Assembly: GCF_901933205.1 (NCBI RefSeq)
Contig: NC_044571.1
Location: 57,411,994 to 57,475,993 of the forward strand
From: Camarhynchus parvulus
Taxonomy: Eukaryota > Chordata > Aves > Passeriformes > Thraupidae
Direction of reading: 5' to 3'
Length of the DNA stretch: 64,000 nt
Position numbers and translations under genes: made by a program
Notes under the pieces: model-generated
What the model was told of the DNA's origin: nothing
The model's database searches: none
The model's input: only the letters and a program-made list of their open reading frames with translations
Shown: positions 49,395 through 63,600 of the stretch, piece by piece
Numbering within the stretch: position 1 is the first letter of the stretch
Layout: each line of letters opens with the position of its first letter

Positions 49395-52300
49395 ACTGCA
49401 TCAACAAATAAACCTCTTAAACACTGGATTAATTTTAAATACAATCCTTTAACAAGCATAACTGAGAAAAAATTTCTGTCAGACAGATCATTGGTGGTAG
49501 AAGCTGGTATGTTTTCTTTACTTCCATATACTAGGGTGATGTACAACACCCTGGGGATCATTGCCATGTTTGTACGGCATTCCTGAAAGTTTAAGACTAT
49601 GTAATTTTTAATGATTAACCAAATTAGACTCTTACAAATCACGTGTACATCACTGCATCACTAGCTTCTACCCTCACACAACAAAAACTGTGCAAACTTC
49701 ATTTATCATGCAGTGAAAGTACAAGTCTGTGAGTGCTGCTGACAGAATGGTAATATGTTTGAATGCAGCCATTCTCTAATCAAACAGCAGAGAAACCCTG
49801 GGGAAAAAATTAGATTGAACATTTTCCATTTCAAACTGGTTTTATACACTTGTCTCACAGAATACCACATGAGGATGGGAGCCCTTAGAATTTATTATTA
49901 TTGCAAACACTATTACAGATGTTTTCAAAAAGCCAGAAATGTGATGACTGCATATAATATGAAAATGACCCTTTCCTCATTTTATGCCTAAATTTCTAAT
50001 TGGCACTTTTCAGTCACAATAAATTAAAATTGCTAAATCCATTCCTGATTCATGGACTTCATTATTTATCTTTTACCATTTGGATTTATGGGGAAAGAAG
50101 AATATGTTTTACTGTACATATTAACTTAATTTAGCCAACTAGCCAGAAATTAATTTGTTATAGTCATAAATCCTTGACAATGTACCAAGTATAGAATATT
50201 CCCATCTCACTTGCTTTAATGACACAGACCTGTAACTTTTAACACTGTCAAAATATCGATGGAGAAAAATTAAACCATGATAAATGCATTTTGTATCTTT
50301 TCAAGAGAGAATTCTTTCAGGATGGATGCTAAGACTCACTGATATTGTGCATTCTGTCATTAAAATTTTTGAATTAATGGTTTTCTTGGGAAGGCACTCA
50401 ACAGCCTTTAATTTTTTTTTAGGTGATCACCTCCTTGCAAGTGCTGATAGACGTTTCTTGAAGACAAATGCTGTCAGCTTGGCACTGTGATAACAAATGC
50501 AGGGTTTTTATAATGTTTTCAGGCAGAACTGCTAATACATAGAGTTACAGAATACATCATTCAATGTCAGTGTATTGCCATGTAGTAAAAGCCTCTCCCA
50601 AACACATTAAACAGGTATTTCTTCTTAGTTTCTTCTTTCCTTGGTAGTCTTCATGCTCTTTCTTGCACATTTATGTAAATATTCACCCTTTGCATGGCTA
50701 CACTTAAATATAGTCTAAATTTTTTTTGGTAATTCAACTACAAACAAAAATTCTACATCTCTTTTGAGGGAATGGTTATATCTAACAGAAGATGGAAGAT
50801 GAACCCAGGCCTGGAAGGATTTCGAAATCTTTTTTACAATGAAGAACTAACAGGAATCTGAATGAAACTCATTCATGAAACAATAAGTGAATTGTCAGTC
50901 CTAGTCTTTTGGGAAGGTAGAACCAGAGAATATATTCACTTTTCATATTTGATAAAGGAAAATTCATGCTTCCATTGTGAACTCTGTGGAAGAATTAAAA
51001 ATAAAAAAGACAAACCCCACTTTTTGCTCTTGAAAAGTTCAATTCTCCTATTCTCCTTACTTAATACCTAGTTATATTTAAGCTGTGAACAGCCTCCTTT
51101 TCTGTGGATCAGGGGTGAATTATATTTTGAAAGCTCCCAATAACTTCCTGTAGTTAAGCTATGGTTTTGGAATATATTTGAAATGAAAATTTCATAATGG
51201 AAAACCCCGTGAAGCCCAGTTCTCATTGAAATTTTCCTACGGACAATGAAAAAAATTGATGGGATACCAGAAGCATGTAGGAGTTTAGTGTTTCTGCACA
51301 GTGAACACTGAATGGTTAAAGAATTAAGAAACAGTACTGATGTGATGCAGCAGGAATGCTGAGAGATGTATTCTACTTGCTCTTATCCCAACTCTTTGCC
51401 TTCATTCTATCAATAAAACATAACATTTGCCAATGATGACACAACCTAATCTTTAATGTGTTATTTAACAAAAAGGTTCCAAATAAGCTCATACTCTAAA
51501 AGCTGTGATGTGTTTTACCCATGTTGTGTAGCTTAGAAATTAAAAGTCTAGGACAGATTTACAATGTAATGTATATTCCATTTAGGAGTACAATTGTGAT
51601 TTAGAATTATTTCTCATTAATTCCTCTATACATTAGTACAGTACTTGGTTTTATCTTTTTCTTCTTTGTCAAATTTTTTATCCCAGCCTGCAGACTTCTC
51701 AGCATGGTTCATATAATACTGATGGCTAAAGATTTGTTTTGTTTTGCTTTTGCCTCTGGATGTTTTTATTAATTGTAAAAGCTATAAAGATGTTCTGGAA
51801 GTTAGTTACTCAAGCTGATAGAAAGTATATTTTTCAGTTATATTATTATTAGTAGTAATAGTAGTAGGATTAAGCATATAATAATTCATATCACATCCTT
51901 GTGTACTGGTGTCACTGTCTATAAACTGGCCATATTTCATGATAGGTTTGGGGTCAGACAGAATTTCTATGAATGATATCATGTTTTAATACAAAAAATG
52001 TTTTAAAATGAGAGGTGTTTTGAAGACTCAGAACACGTAGAATTATTTGTGTTCCTTCCTAATGTTTTCCAAGCAGATTTATAGGATTTAAAGACAAGAG
52101 GATCTCATCTGACATTGCTTTGTTGTTACTGTAAATTTCCTTGGAAACTACAATTAGAAGTTAATTCAGGTAACTTTTAAACTGGAGTGTCTGTTTAGCA
52201 ACAGCATCTAGTACAGTATGACATATTTTGTATACATAAGATATACAGAAATTATAACACTGAGAGAACTTCTGGATATTAGAATAATGCAGAGTTTCTG

Positions 52301-54379
52301 GGACACGAGAGATAAAGTATTGTTTCTTTTTATAAATTTTTTAAGGTTCTATATTAGGACTAAGTTTAGATGTGAATATTTATAGCGAAACTTTCAATAG
52401 AGGACAAATCATATGAAAATGTCTCTTTTCTGAAGATAATTCTGTCGTCTGTTTAAAAAAAATTATATTTGATAAGTTCCATTTAGGCAGAAATTAAATT
52501 AATTAGTGGAGCACAGTTGAAACTATTCAGGCTTCTTTCCTGTCAATTATCTTTTATTATGAATGTTTTTCATTAGATTATCTGAGAAGTAAAAACAAAA
52601 TAAATAAAAAAAACCTGTGAGATCCATTCCCTGATTTAATCACAATGAAACAAATCAAGTTAATTCACCAGTCTAGGTCTCAGTAAACTGGGATATGGGT
52701 TGAATCTTATCTTACCTCAGCTGCTGGCTACAGTATTAATCAATGCATAGGAAGTGTATTGAAATGCATTGTATTCCCAATATCTTTTATTTACAGGGCA
52801 CTTCCAGAGTGTTAGAATGGTTTCAAAAGAGGGAGAAAAACTGCTATTCTGCTATGAGGAATCTGCAAATGAATTTGACAATGACTGACTGAGGAAAGTT
52901 TGGATGAAATGGAATTCAAGGTAATGACTGAGATGATGTTTTAATAACTATTCTAACTTTCCTTTTCCCAAAAGCACTCCTTCCTGACTTTTTTTTACCA
53001 CTGCTAAATTTGACAGGAAGGAAGAGTCAAGTAAGTTCAATGGGTTCTGGAGAAGTAAATGTCGAAAGAGGTATCTTAAGTTAGAAGAGCTGAGGTAAAG
53101 TCATAAATGTAAGTTATTCTGCAGGAGGATATAGAGAAAAATGAAATTGAAAAGAATAAAATGGAATAAACTGATTTAATTGCCTGAAGCAGCAAAGAAA
53201 TATGGGGAAAAACATATGAGATCCTGTATGAGCTGTGAGAGGGAGATGATACAAAACATGGTTTGCAAAAACCATAGATGGTCTTAAATCTCTAGCAAAG
53301 ATTAAATTGAAGCAGTGAAAATACCTAACATGCATACCTTCCAAGGGAGCAGAAAGTAGAGGAAACACTAAACAGTATTTCAGATAACTAATCAGTATTG
53401 CAGTTGCTCAGCAATTGACATTTTGAATAAACTATTTGAATAAAGTTCTGTGAATTTAGGAAGAGGAATCAAATCAGCATCGTAAGTCATCCTAAGAACT
53501 TTGTATTTGTGTCTGTTCCAAACATGTTAGATGGATGTGCTTCAAGCTCAGACACAGAGTGTATGTGAATATATACAATACATAATACATAATACTATGT
53601 ATTATGTTGTGCATATATTCATATATAACCTGATATTGCAGCAGTATTTCCTTTGAATATTTTTGTATATTCTACTTCTAACAGTGATTGCTACTTTCAG
53701 ATTGTGCTTAAATTTGTCTGATATGCTTACTTTTAATAAGATTTACTTATTATAGAATTTTAGCATTGAAAGTTCCTAATACAAGTCAAAGTGTCTGACT
53801 CTGAGAATGAAGAGTGAAGGAAAATTTTGTGCTACGAAGTTTCTATTTCTTGAAATCCCTCTCATGTTTTCATAATTTACCTGGCATTTAACTGTGTATT
53901 CTAGTCTGGCATGAGCTTAAATGCCTCCTTAAATGGCTATCTTCAAATGTATACCTAATGCAATACTAATGGCCATGCAAAAATGTTTTGTTTCCTTTTT
54001 TTAAAAATTAATTTTCTGTTCTTCACAAATAGAACCTCTCCTTTACATTGTTGTATCAGTTCTCTTGACTACAGTCACCCTTCCTTCTTTCCATGAGAGA
54101 AGTCAGAGAGCACTAGTCTCTTATGCTGCCTATTACACCCTCCTATTGTGTTTAAAATTAATATAATATAAATTTAACAACACATCCATAATTCCGCAGT
54201 CTAACAGATGGTTCCCAAAGCTAACAGATGTCATCTTATTTATTCACTACCTGATATAATATTTGTGACATAATGATTAGCTTCTATGCAAATAACTTTG
54301 ATGTCAAAAAAAGAGAATAAAGATTTAACAATAGGAAGAAGAAAAAACCCTACACTCACAAATAAATTATTTCATCATA
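49395..54379. other. Five-kb AT-rich stretch without recognised genes
   Basis: Nothing recognisable except an imperfect TTA/TAG trinucleotide patch near 51840-51868. Short open frames lack domains. Confidence 0.5.
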
Positions 54380-54838
54380 GAATGGACATGAGCTGGCAAT
54401 GTGTGCTTACAGCAAAAAAGTCAACATTTTCCTGGACTCTCCTGTAAGGAAAGGCTGAGAGATTTAGGTTGGTTCAGCTTGGAGAAAAGAAGGCTTCTGT
54501 GTGACCTAATTGCAGCCTTCGACTTCCTGAAGGGAGCCTATGAGATAGGAGAGAGATAAGCATGTAGTGACAAGACAGAGAGGAATGGTTTGAAATTGAA
54601 ATACAGTAGGTTTTTATAAAATATTAGGAGGAAATTTTTTCTGTGTGTTTGGTGAGTCACTGGAACTTATGTGGGCACAGGTTGCCCACATAAGTTATGG
54701 ATGCTCTATCCCTGACAGTGCTGAAGGCCAGATTGGGTGGGTTTTTGAGCAGCCTCATCTAGTGAAAGGTATGTGTCCCTGCCCATGGCAGAGAGGTTGG
54801 AACTAGATGGTCTTTGAGGTCCTTTCCAAGTCATATTA
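54380..54838 (+). mobile_element. CR1 LINE 3' portion, sense, decayed, with internal deletion
   Basis: ATGAGCTGGCAATGTG (about 54388-54403) is from the ORF2 end. After AAAAGTCAACATTTTCCTGG the sequence jumps to CTCCTGTAAGGAAAGGCTGA (about 54440-54459), so a middle segment is lost. It continues through GGCTTCTGTGTGACCTAATT and AGGTTGGAACTAGATGGTCT (about 54794-54813). It ends in a worn CCTTTCCAAGTCATATTAAA. It contains a perfect inverted repeat (54664-54696) absent from normal CR1. Confidence 0.85.
54664..54696. repeat. Perfect 14-bp inverted repeat inside the CR1 copy
   Basis: AACTTATGTGGGCA (54664-54677), loop CAGGT, TGCCCACATAAGTT (54683-54696). Confidence 0.95.
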
Positions 54839-57800
54839 AAATAAAATCCATGTTCTTCTGCATGTATATTAAAGACTAAGAACTGATTAAAGAACTTTTT
54901 TTAGTTTAGATAATTCATGCCAACACATCATGAAAGTTAAGTCTTGTTGAATGAAAGCTTCAGCTTTACTGAAAGAAGGGCTAAAAATGAAGTAAAAAAA
55001 AGAATTGAAAATACAAAGGAGAAATTAGTTGTCAAGAATGCTTTTCTTTTCTTCTGTTCCTCTTGTCTTTGGCATCCATTTTCAGGGCTAATTTTAGCAA
55101 ATCACTTTAAGTTACAATTCTTCAAAATGTTCAGTATGTATATAGTACTTTTAAAGTGCAATCATGTGGAAGTGATTTTCTTTGACACTATGGACAGAAA
55201 CAGAAATAATGTATTTTTAAGTAGACAAATGATATTAAATCTATATAAAATAGTAAATATTTATTTAACATTCAAATTGACATCTTTTGTCCTGCAAGAG
55301 ACTTCTGTCCTTGTTGAGCCTCTACTGGGTAGTTATGAGATTGAACAGGAAATGCCCAAATCCTTATGCAATAAGCTGGAAATCACTTTTTTTTACCAGT
55401 GAAATTGTATATTACTCAAAAACCACTTGTAGGGAAGTTATGTTATAGGCGTTTTGGATAAATTTATTTTTGAAAGAGAATAATTATGATGTATTATTTA
55501 CTTACTATTTTAATTTGTTTATTTTTGTATTTACCAAAAAAAAATTCTAAGAAAGGTATGATCCAAGGAATGTAGCTGTACTTAGGCTTACACATGCTAG
55601 GCTATAATACTATTAATGAAAGTGATGGATGGGGTTTTGTTTTCTTGTCCTGTAAAATCTTACCTGCTTTCTGTTTGCGTATTACATGTTCTCTGGTCTG
55701 GGTCCTGAGATTGTCATGGTTTTCCATGAATGAAGGTTGCAATTTTGGAGAAGCATTGGATTATCCTACACCATGTATCCAAAGAGACACCAGTCATTCC
55801 GAGTAGATTTACAAATAAATTCAAAAGGTAAACTTCATTAGTAGGAATTTTTGATTTGAAGTTGCACACACAGCACCATAGGTACTGATATAGAAAAATG
55901 GAACAACATAAAGATGAAACTAATATAACACAATTTAATGGGGATGGCACAATTTGACTTGGAAAGATCCAGATACTTTAATGGGTTAACTAACACCTTC
56001 TTGGCTTTTTTCCTTTCTCTGACTCCATCAATCTAGTGATTTTTAGCATTTTTCATATATTGTATTATTCTTTTGTCCAAAATACTACTTTACCCTTCAC
56101 TAACCTCTGTTTTAAACTCTAAGTAAGATATTGATGGCAAATACAGGGGTAATATCTTTTATTCAGACAAATTCCGTCACATACCACCTTCATTTGGTCC
56201 TACACCACAGAATGATAATAATAATAATAACAGTAGCACTTCATATTGCTCTCACTTTATCAGATAAGCTTTATTGCTTGGTGTTGTATGCTGAGTGCTG
56301 ACAGACATCAGGAATGGGGCTTAGAAAATGTGTAAAATCACTTTGACACATATGTGGACAGACATTTATTCAGAGTGCTTCTTTGCTGCAAAAAACTCTC
56401 TTTTTATGGAACATCAACTATTTGAATATTTTTCTATATAATAATTTGTTTCCTGGTATAGCATGGTGTAGTCTATATACTTATTTTCTTACACAAGAGT
56501 GAATGCACTGAGAAGTAATCTGTTAATGCCAGAAAGATATGTCATAGCTCAGTGAAATTTACAGAGCTAACATAGGGAAACAGCACAAGGCTGAAGAATA
56601 CAGCAGAAAGATCTGTAGTTCTGCAGACACTTGACACACATGGCCTTTAAATACTGAAATCACACTTTTGTCCTATTGCCACCAGCTTCAGTAATCACTG
56701 AACCAGGGCCTACTTTTAGTTACTTTCGTTTTCATATGCATGCATTGTTTGAATGTGCTCTTAGAGAACTTATCAGTTAGAGTACTGATTGGTATTGACA
56801 GCTTTTTATTGTGTTTTCTTTTAGAGATTTTAGAAATGCATGTTAATTTGGTTCTTTTTTAGTCATCCATTAATATAATTTTCTCTCTTGCTCATAAACT
56901 TTGATTTTAAAAATAAAAAAGACTATTTTTACTAAGCAGGTTTTCTTCCAATGCAAAAACTAACACCTGTCTTGATTTTTTCTATTTTCCTTAATCTGAA
57001 AAATGACTAATCAAGACTGAAGGTTCAATTCTATTCTCTGTCCTCATCAATTTTAAAGCTGTTGCAGTGCCCTAAAATTATATGTCTTACTTAGTGAATT
57101 AAAGCCTTCAATTCTCTGTGTCATGTCTGCAGAGTTGAGTGGCTCACAATAGCCCTTAGGATATACTGAGTGTTTCTTATAAGCTAGGTAACAGGAAATT
57201 TTGAATAGAAGGTAGGTTATGACTGAAGTCCCCAGCTCATAATCTTTAGCTTTCACCTATATGTAGGTACATGGTGCTCTTCTCACTAACTAAAATCTGG
57301 TATAGATCTTAGTGGACATAATACTAGCAAGGTCAGTATCTCCAGATAAAGGGGGAAACTCTTTGTGGTAGAAAATCTTCTTTGCCTTAAGAAGGCTTTC
57401 TACATCTTTTTTGTTCATCCTTCTCTGAAAGCAGAGGCTCCGATCTTGCTTTAAAAGGGTATCTTGGAGCACCAATCACTCAAATCTTCCTGTTTAATAA
57501 GTTGTGCTTTTGGCAGAGTAATTAGTTATTTGGCTTCTAGTATATCTGTAGTTCTACATCAAATACACAGAAATATCTAGTTCATGAATGCCTAGGTATG
57601 TCCAGGTAGATTTAGAATAAGGCAGGTTTTAGTCATGCCCAGAGATAAATATATGGGGTACCTATGGGACCTTATTAGGAAGGGAATTCATAATATGAGT
57701 TTTGAGGACTTTTCCTTTTTTTTAATTGCATCTACATCTTCAGATTTGAGTATCCTTTAGATAATCATCATTAATAAGGTTTTGTTGAAGTGTTTTGGAA

Positions 57801-58522
57801 ATTACTGCCAGTTTCCAATCACATTATTTAGCCTAGTTGGGGGAAAAAAATCCATAGCATTAAAATATATATCTTTGCATATATTTTTTTTTATGTTACA
57901 TGGACCATCCATGGTCCTTTTCACACATGTGTGTAAAAATTTCAGACCACAGCAGAGTCAAACAGAATTTTCTTGCATTCTGATGTAATTGTGATTCAAA
58001 TGGGAGAAGAGGTAAAAGAGTAATATTAAAACCTCCAATATATGAAGAATGAAGGCAAAAGGTAACTGAAAAAAAGTCCAGAAGTCAACAACAATAAAAT
58101 TGTCAGGTAGTCATAAAATTAAAAAAAGAATTCTAATGAAATTCTTACAAAATTAAGAGAGGATGAACAGAAGAGCTAGTACAAAACATGTATGTTATAG
58201 TACTAATAAAAAGAAAATATAGGAAGAATGATACAATGAAAAAAATAAGTAAGTGCAGAACCACAGAAAATGAGACACATAACAGGAATAGCAATGGCAA
58301 CAGGTGGTAAGGAAATGTTGTGCCAGCTTGATAGTCAGCAAAGTCTGGTCGACCAAATATTGTTACAACTGAAAAGTGCCGTCATACGGGTACATACTTG
58401 AAAAGAATACATGCTTGTGAAAGAGAATTTGTAACATTCTTGGTTTAAACAAGTACTTTACTGGGAACTGTGCTGTTCTTAACTTTCAAATATAAAATAT
58501 AATTGATTGAGAGGGAACAAAC
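54839..58522. other. AT-rich sequence without recognised genes; a 152-codon open frame at 54944-55402
   Basis: No known exon or repeat is recognised. The frame 54944-55402 (plus) is the longest non-repeat frame in the window. It is Phe/Leu/Lys-rich and has no motif I recognise, no paired splice sites and no evident promoter. I do not call it a gene (see findings). A short AAT repeat lies near 56213-56231. Confidence 0.45.
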
Positions 58523-58860
58523 TGATATCTGTAAGTATCTAAAGAGAAGGTGTACCAGAAAGATGAATCCAGGCTCTTCTCTCTGGTGCCAAGCAATAGA
58601 GCAAGAGGCAGTGGACAGAAACTGATGGACAGGAAGCTCCACCTGGACATGAGGAAGAAATTCTATACTGCATGAGCTGCCATGCACTGGAACAGGTTGC
58701 TCAGAGAGATTGTGGAGTCTCTCTCTCTGGAGAATTCAAGAACTATCTGGACACAATCCTGCACCACATGCTCTGGGATGGCCCTGCCTGAGTAGGGATG
58801 TTGGACCAGATAATCCACCATGGCCCTTTCCAAACTGACCCATTCTGTGATTCTGTGATA
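58523..58860 (+). mobile_element. CR1 LINE 3' end, sense
   Basis: Follows the CR1 3' region: GTAAGTATCTAAAGAGAAGG (58531-58550), CCAGGCTCTTCTCTCTGGTG (about 58569-58588), TGGACACAATCCTGCACCAC (about 58749-58768), CTCTGGGATGGCCCTGCCTG (about 58771-58790). It ends in the diagnostic octamer repeat CATTCTGTGATTCTGTGAT (58841-58859). It belongs to a subfamily different from the 48667 copy, judged by its 3' UTR. Frames at 58445-58959 are repeat translations. Confidence 0.93.
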
Positions 58861-61694
58861 ATAAATACAAAAAGCAAATAGCTGATAACTGTGAAAGGTG
58901 TGAAAAAGCACAAGACCAAAGCTCTCACCAATAACTGATGGCTTTACAGCTAGGCTCAAACCTTAAATGAGTACAAGGTGTGCCTCTTCATGTAGTGTAT
59001 TAGCAAGTAGGCAGGATGTCAACTAGAACTGTGGGTGATAGCCCCAGCAACTACAGTTAGAGAAAGTCCCATGCAAGTTCCATCCAAATGGAGCTTCAGG
59101 GAAGCAGAAGGAGGACAGACCCAGCAATGCCTTGGCCCAGTAAGCTGGGATATTCTTTTCTAGGGGCCTTTGAAGGGACAGAAAAAATTCTGTGAAAGGA
59201 CACTGTATTACTGTCTAGAAATAGTTGCAGCTGCTGAGTAGGTAAGAACTTCAGATTACTTTCCTGAAAATTTGTGGTGACAATGAATCATCTGTAGGGA
59301 CAAAAAAAAATATATGACAGAGGACAGAAAAAGACTGAACAAAATTTTCAGGCATAGTAGCATGATCAGAGAGAGGCTTTTAATGGTTATCCCAGTGAAA
59401 AACCAAAGGGAAAAAAGTACATTATTTTTAGGACTACCTTCACCTAACCTTGGATCTTAATAATGGTTATGGTTTCATATGGGCTTGCCTTTTTAATTGT
59501 TTTACAATGACAAGAGTAATAGCTTTTTTTTAAAGTATCTTTTATTTCATCCTAAGGTACATTTCTAAAATAGATACCCAAACATGCCTTTTTCTTATGT
59601 TAATTGTTTAATAATAATAATACCACTTCACAATCTTTTCAACAAGTTGAACTCTGAAAATGTGGTAGAATAACACTTTGATGTTTCCTAGTCATAAAAT
59701 TTTTAATTTTTAATGTAAAATAAATTCTAAAAATCTTACAAGTCAAGATGCACAGTCTCACTATGCAGAGCTTATGGATTTCACAAACGCTGACAAAAGC
59801 TGTTAATTTTTAAGACAGAGAGCATGCTTTAAGAAATTTGTTCTTTCAATTAATCTAAAGGTTGTTCTCTATAGTTTATATTTTCTAGTTGCCTACATCT
59901 AAGGAGCAGTTCAAAACACTTTAGAATATACAGTCTTGTATAGATACAACTAATTTACAGTAAATCTATTTCCAAAAGATTCAGTATCTTTCTGTTTAGC
60001 CTGGACATTTCCTGTTTTATAGAAAGATGTTTTTATTTCCCTGCTGTTGTTTATGTTCCTGTTCTGTAACTGTATTACAACTTCATTGCTGTAATCCATT
60101 GACTTTAATGGAGTTATTCTTTTCATGTAGTCATTCCCAGAGTTATTCTTACACAAGTATAGTCTGTAAAGTCTGTATAATTTCTCTTTATATATAACCT
60201 AAAGAAATCTTTGTATTCATTGTGCCTAGTAAGAAAAAAAAAAATAATTTGCAGGAAAAAGAGAAGGAAATCATACTATACATAGCAAATTTGAAGGCGT
60301 GAATGGGTAATCAACTTTAAATCAAATGACATAGCTGCAGGAGGCACGAGTTTACATTCATGGATACAGTCTTCTTGCTCTGCACTCCTCCAGCATGCCA
60401 AAGTAGCTACAAACTTGGCATAGGAAGCTGGGTTTCTAACTGCTTTGCATCACTGCACAGCAGTTGGAACACTCTGGCACATCTGCCCCTTATATGATGC
60501 AAATTGATGCAGGAAGTGAAACTTCATAAAAATGTCTCAGACTTCCATTAGGAAGGCCAGACACAGAGTTGACATAAATACCTTGCCTGTGTAAATCATG
60601 AATTCAGTGGAGCTGGACTGACTTACATATGACTTACATAAATTTCCGATCTAGATTCAAATCTTGAGTTGTGAAGTTATGAATAGAGATAATGTATCGA
60701 TGAAAATCAACATCAATCCCTAGTAGGAAGATAACGCAAATAGAGTCTAAATAATGCTAAATAATGACTGTTCTCATGGACTGCCAAGACAAGGTGAGCT
60801 ATGTCATGAAAAAGAAGCATAACACATGTCATCCATAAAGGTTCCATCAAAAAGGTCGTCCTTTTTGTTGTCTCCTGGTTATGTGTTTTTCTAGCAGTAT
60901 GCAAAAAGCATAATTGCAGCCATACTATGTAAATATTCAGCTAAGAAATGCTACTCAAAGTTGCCTGGCATATCATTTTGAAACACTGTTTCATAAAATT
61001 TGTTAGTTTTGGTTTAATGTATTTTTTACTCAACTTGCACTATAGAACTTAGTTGATATAATGCCTGATCTTTTTTTGATGTCCACATTTAACATCAGCA
61101 TGATTCACTTGCACAATTTCATTGTTTGGGATTTTTATCCTCTTCTGATAAACAATATTTTATTGATTCAGCTGCAGATTTTAATGCCTCAAAATGTACA
61201 AATATTGCCTATGTGTTACAGTGCGTACTTTGATGTTCCAATTAGATATTTTATGAATCCAGCTGCATGCTTTGGTGATCCAGTTGGATTCTTGATTTTC
61301 AATAAAATTGGTAGTCACGCTATGCTCCATGTTAATTAAAGTGAATACAGTATTTTTGATAACCAGTTTGAGGAAACAAACTGAAAAAAATGCTCCAACA
61401 AACTAAAATCTATGTTTTGGTTTTGGTTTTTTTTCTTCATAATATGCAATCCTACATTAGAACTTTAACGCAAGCAAATTTGCTTAGTTATAATAAAAAT
61501 AAAAATGTGGCATCAGATTGTCATTATGCTGAGACCCATATTAATTCAGGCAGACCATTCAGGGTACTGCACTTTACTAAGTATTTTGTAGGTAATCCAG
61601 GCAGCCAAAAGATTTTCTGGTCTATCTTAAGCACATAAGATAAATTCTTAAATATTATTAAATTATCTTAAAATTTATCTTAAGTTAAATTCTT

Positions 61695-61710
61695 AAATTC
61701 TTAAGAATTT
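61695..61710. repeat. 16-bp perfect palindrome in a repetitive AT patch
   Basis: AAATTCTTAAGAATTT, within 61630-61710 where AATTCTTAAAT-like and ATCTTAA-like words recur several times. Confidence 0.85.
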
Positions 61711-63540
61711 ACGAGACTTATGGATGTATTTAATGCGTCCAAGATATATCAATGGTGTCTCTTAAATATTCCATTAATGAAAGAAAAATTCCCTCTTCTG
61801 TTTAGGAATTCTACTATATTGAGTTACTGTGCACTACATCAGTCATCTAAAGGTTTCTATTTTAAGAATTAACACACCTTAAAATTGAATATGTATTTAC
61901 AGTTTGCTGTATGTTGTTGCAATTTATTTTCAGTCTACATCGGTGTAAATGTTATATGAGATATATATAAAGATAGAAAAAGGAACCAGAGGTATGGATG
62001 TTTCTCTGCTATGGTCACACTTAAGAATGGATTGTGTATATCCAGTTCAGCTCCAGAGAACTGATCCTTCATAAAAAGAAACAAATCTCTACAGTCCTTT
62101 TTCTCTTCTGAAATATATCTACCACAGTCAGTCCTTTATTTCACTCTGCCTATTAGACTAGCAGAAATGTTTCTTAAACTAATCATAACTTTTCTATAAC
62201 CCAAGAGAACCTGTGGAAGGTAGGTGTGCTTTGGCACATCTCAGTGCTTAGCACACACAATCTGTGGATCGCCACCGGCAACACAACTTCTGTCATGTGG
62301 GTGTCTCCCTACAGACTCCTGTTTTCAAAGAGGAGTTTCTTTAAGATATTTTATGCAAAAAATATGAAATAGATTAATACGAATAATTTTATGAGGTGGG
62401 ATGCATCAGGTGCTGTCACTTATTATATATCTTTTTTTACTGTCTCACTAAATATAGGAAGCTCATAAACTTTTTGTTTCCTTCCTAATTTCTTCCAGAA
62501 CTTCTTTCCTCTTTATCCTAATGCCAAGGTTTTAACTGCATATTTCTGTCACTGCAGCTTGTGCAATTCATACAATTATCACTGTAATTTACCACACCAC
62601 ACAGGTCACAGTCAGTTTTCCTGACTGTGAAAGGTGCATTTCCTACCTTCTTGATATATTAGTTAGCACTGACACTTCTATTTATTTTACAGCAACTCTT
62701 ACTATTTGACCTGGAATTATGTCTCCTTTGATAAGAAGTATCTGCCTCCATTCACCTTAAGCATACTTATAATTTACTGTTGTTTCTGTTGCGCATTTCC
62801 CTGGAGAATCTGAGATTCAGGTTCACTCTTTACCAGCATAGGATGCTATGTGTGCAGAAGCTTCGTTGATCCACAGGAAAACTGGGTATTACATGAGTTT
62901 GAAGATGAAAGCTAATCTCATTTCTTATTTTTTTCAGTTTTCTTTTCTTTCTTTATGCATGATGAAGGTCAAAATCACTCAGAAAGAAAACAATGAGCAT
63001 ATGGGAACTACCTAGAGTATTTAAAAAGAACATCAAGAACAAGGGATTCATGGTTTCTATTTTTTGGCCTTTTTTCTGTTGCTGAAAAGTAATTTTCAAA
63101 AGCTTATGAGTAAGACAGGCTTTGTATTTATTTATTCAATCTCAGTGAGTTTCTTAAAGTTCTCTCATTTTTTTGCCACAGCAACACTGCCTAAGAGGTA
63201 AAAAAAAAGTCACTAATGCATCATTGACCAAAGATTCCTTGCTTATATCACATCAAAGTATATAACACATAGATATTTTCCTAAAACCCCTTCCCTTCTT
63301 ACTTCAGCAAGTTCCATAATTACTGGTGGTAAACTACCATAGTGATACTGAACTTGCTAAATAAAGTTTTTCCTATGTAGCTTGTATTGTAAAAAAGTTC
63401 ATGTGTAAATAGGGTGCTAAGAAAAAAATAGTCTTTGTCCTACCTGCTTTGACAGTTAAAGGAATGCTTTACAGAGTTTTGCTACTTTATACCAGCTGTA
63501 CAGACTTTCAGTAGGCATAAAACTACTTAGATATGAAAGT

Positions 63541-63600
63541 TATTCTACAGGTGCTATTCTACAGATGCAATAATATAGCTACAAGTTATTCTACAGATGC
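63541..63600 (+). repeat. Triplicated 14-bp motif TATTCTACAGRTGC
   Basis: Copies at 63541-63554, 63555-63568 and 63587-63600. The first and third are also preceded by the same AAGT. Confidence 0.9.

Noticed and set aside
48541..49642. Several open frames of 62-148 codons on both strands
   Set aside because: They fall wholly or largely on the CR1 copy at 48667-49394. Only the plus-frame piece with ERDLGVLI reflects the old ORF2, and it is frameshifted.
53560..53630. Inverted ATAATACATAATAC / GTATTATG sequences
   Set aside because: Short AT-only arms that arise easily in such sequence; similar ones occur at 41834-41855.
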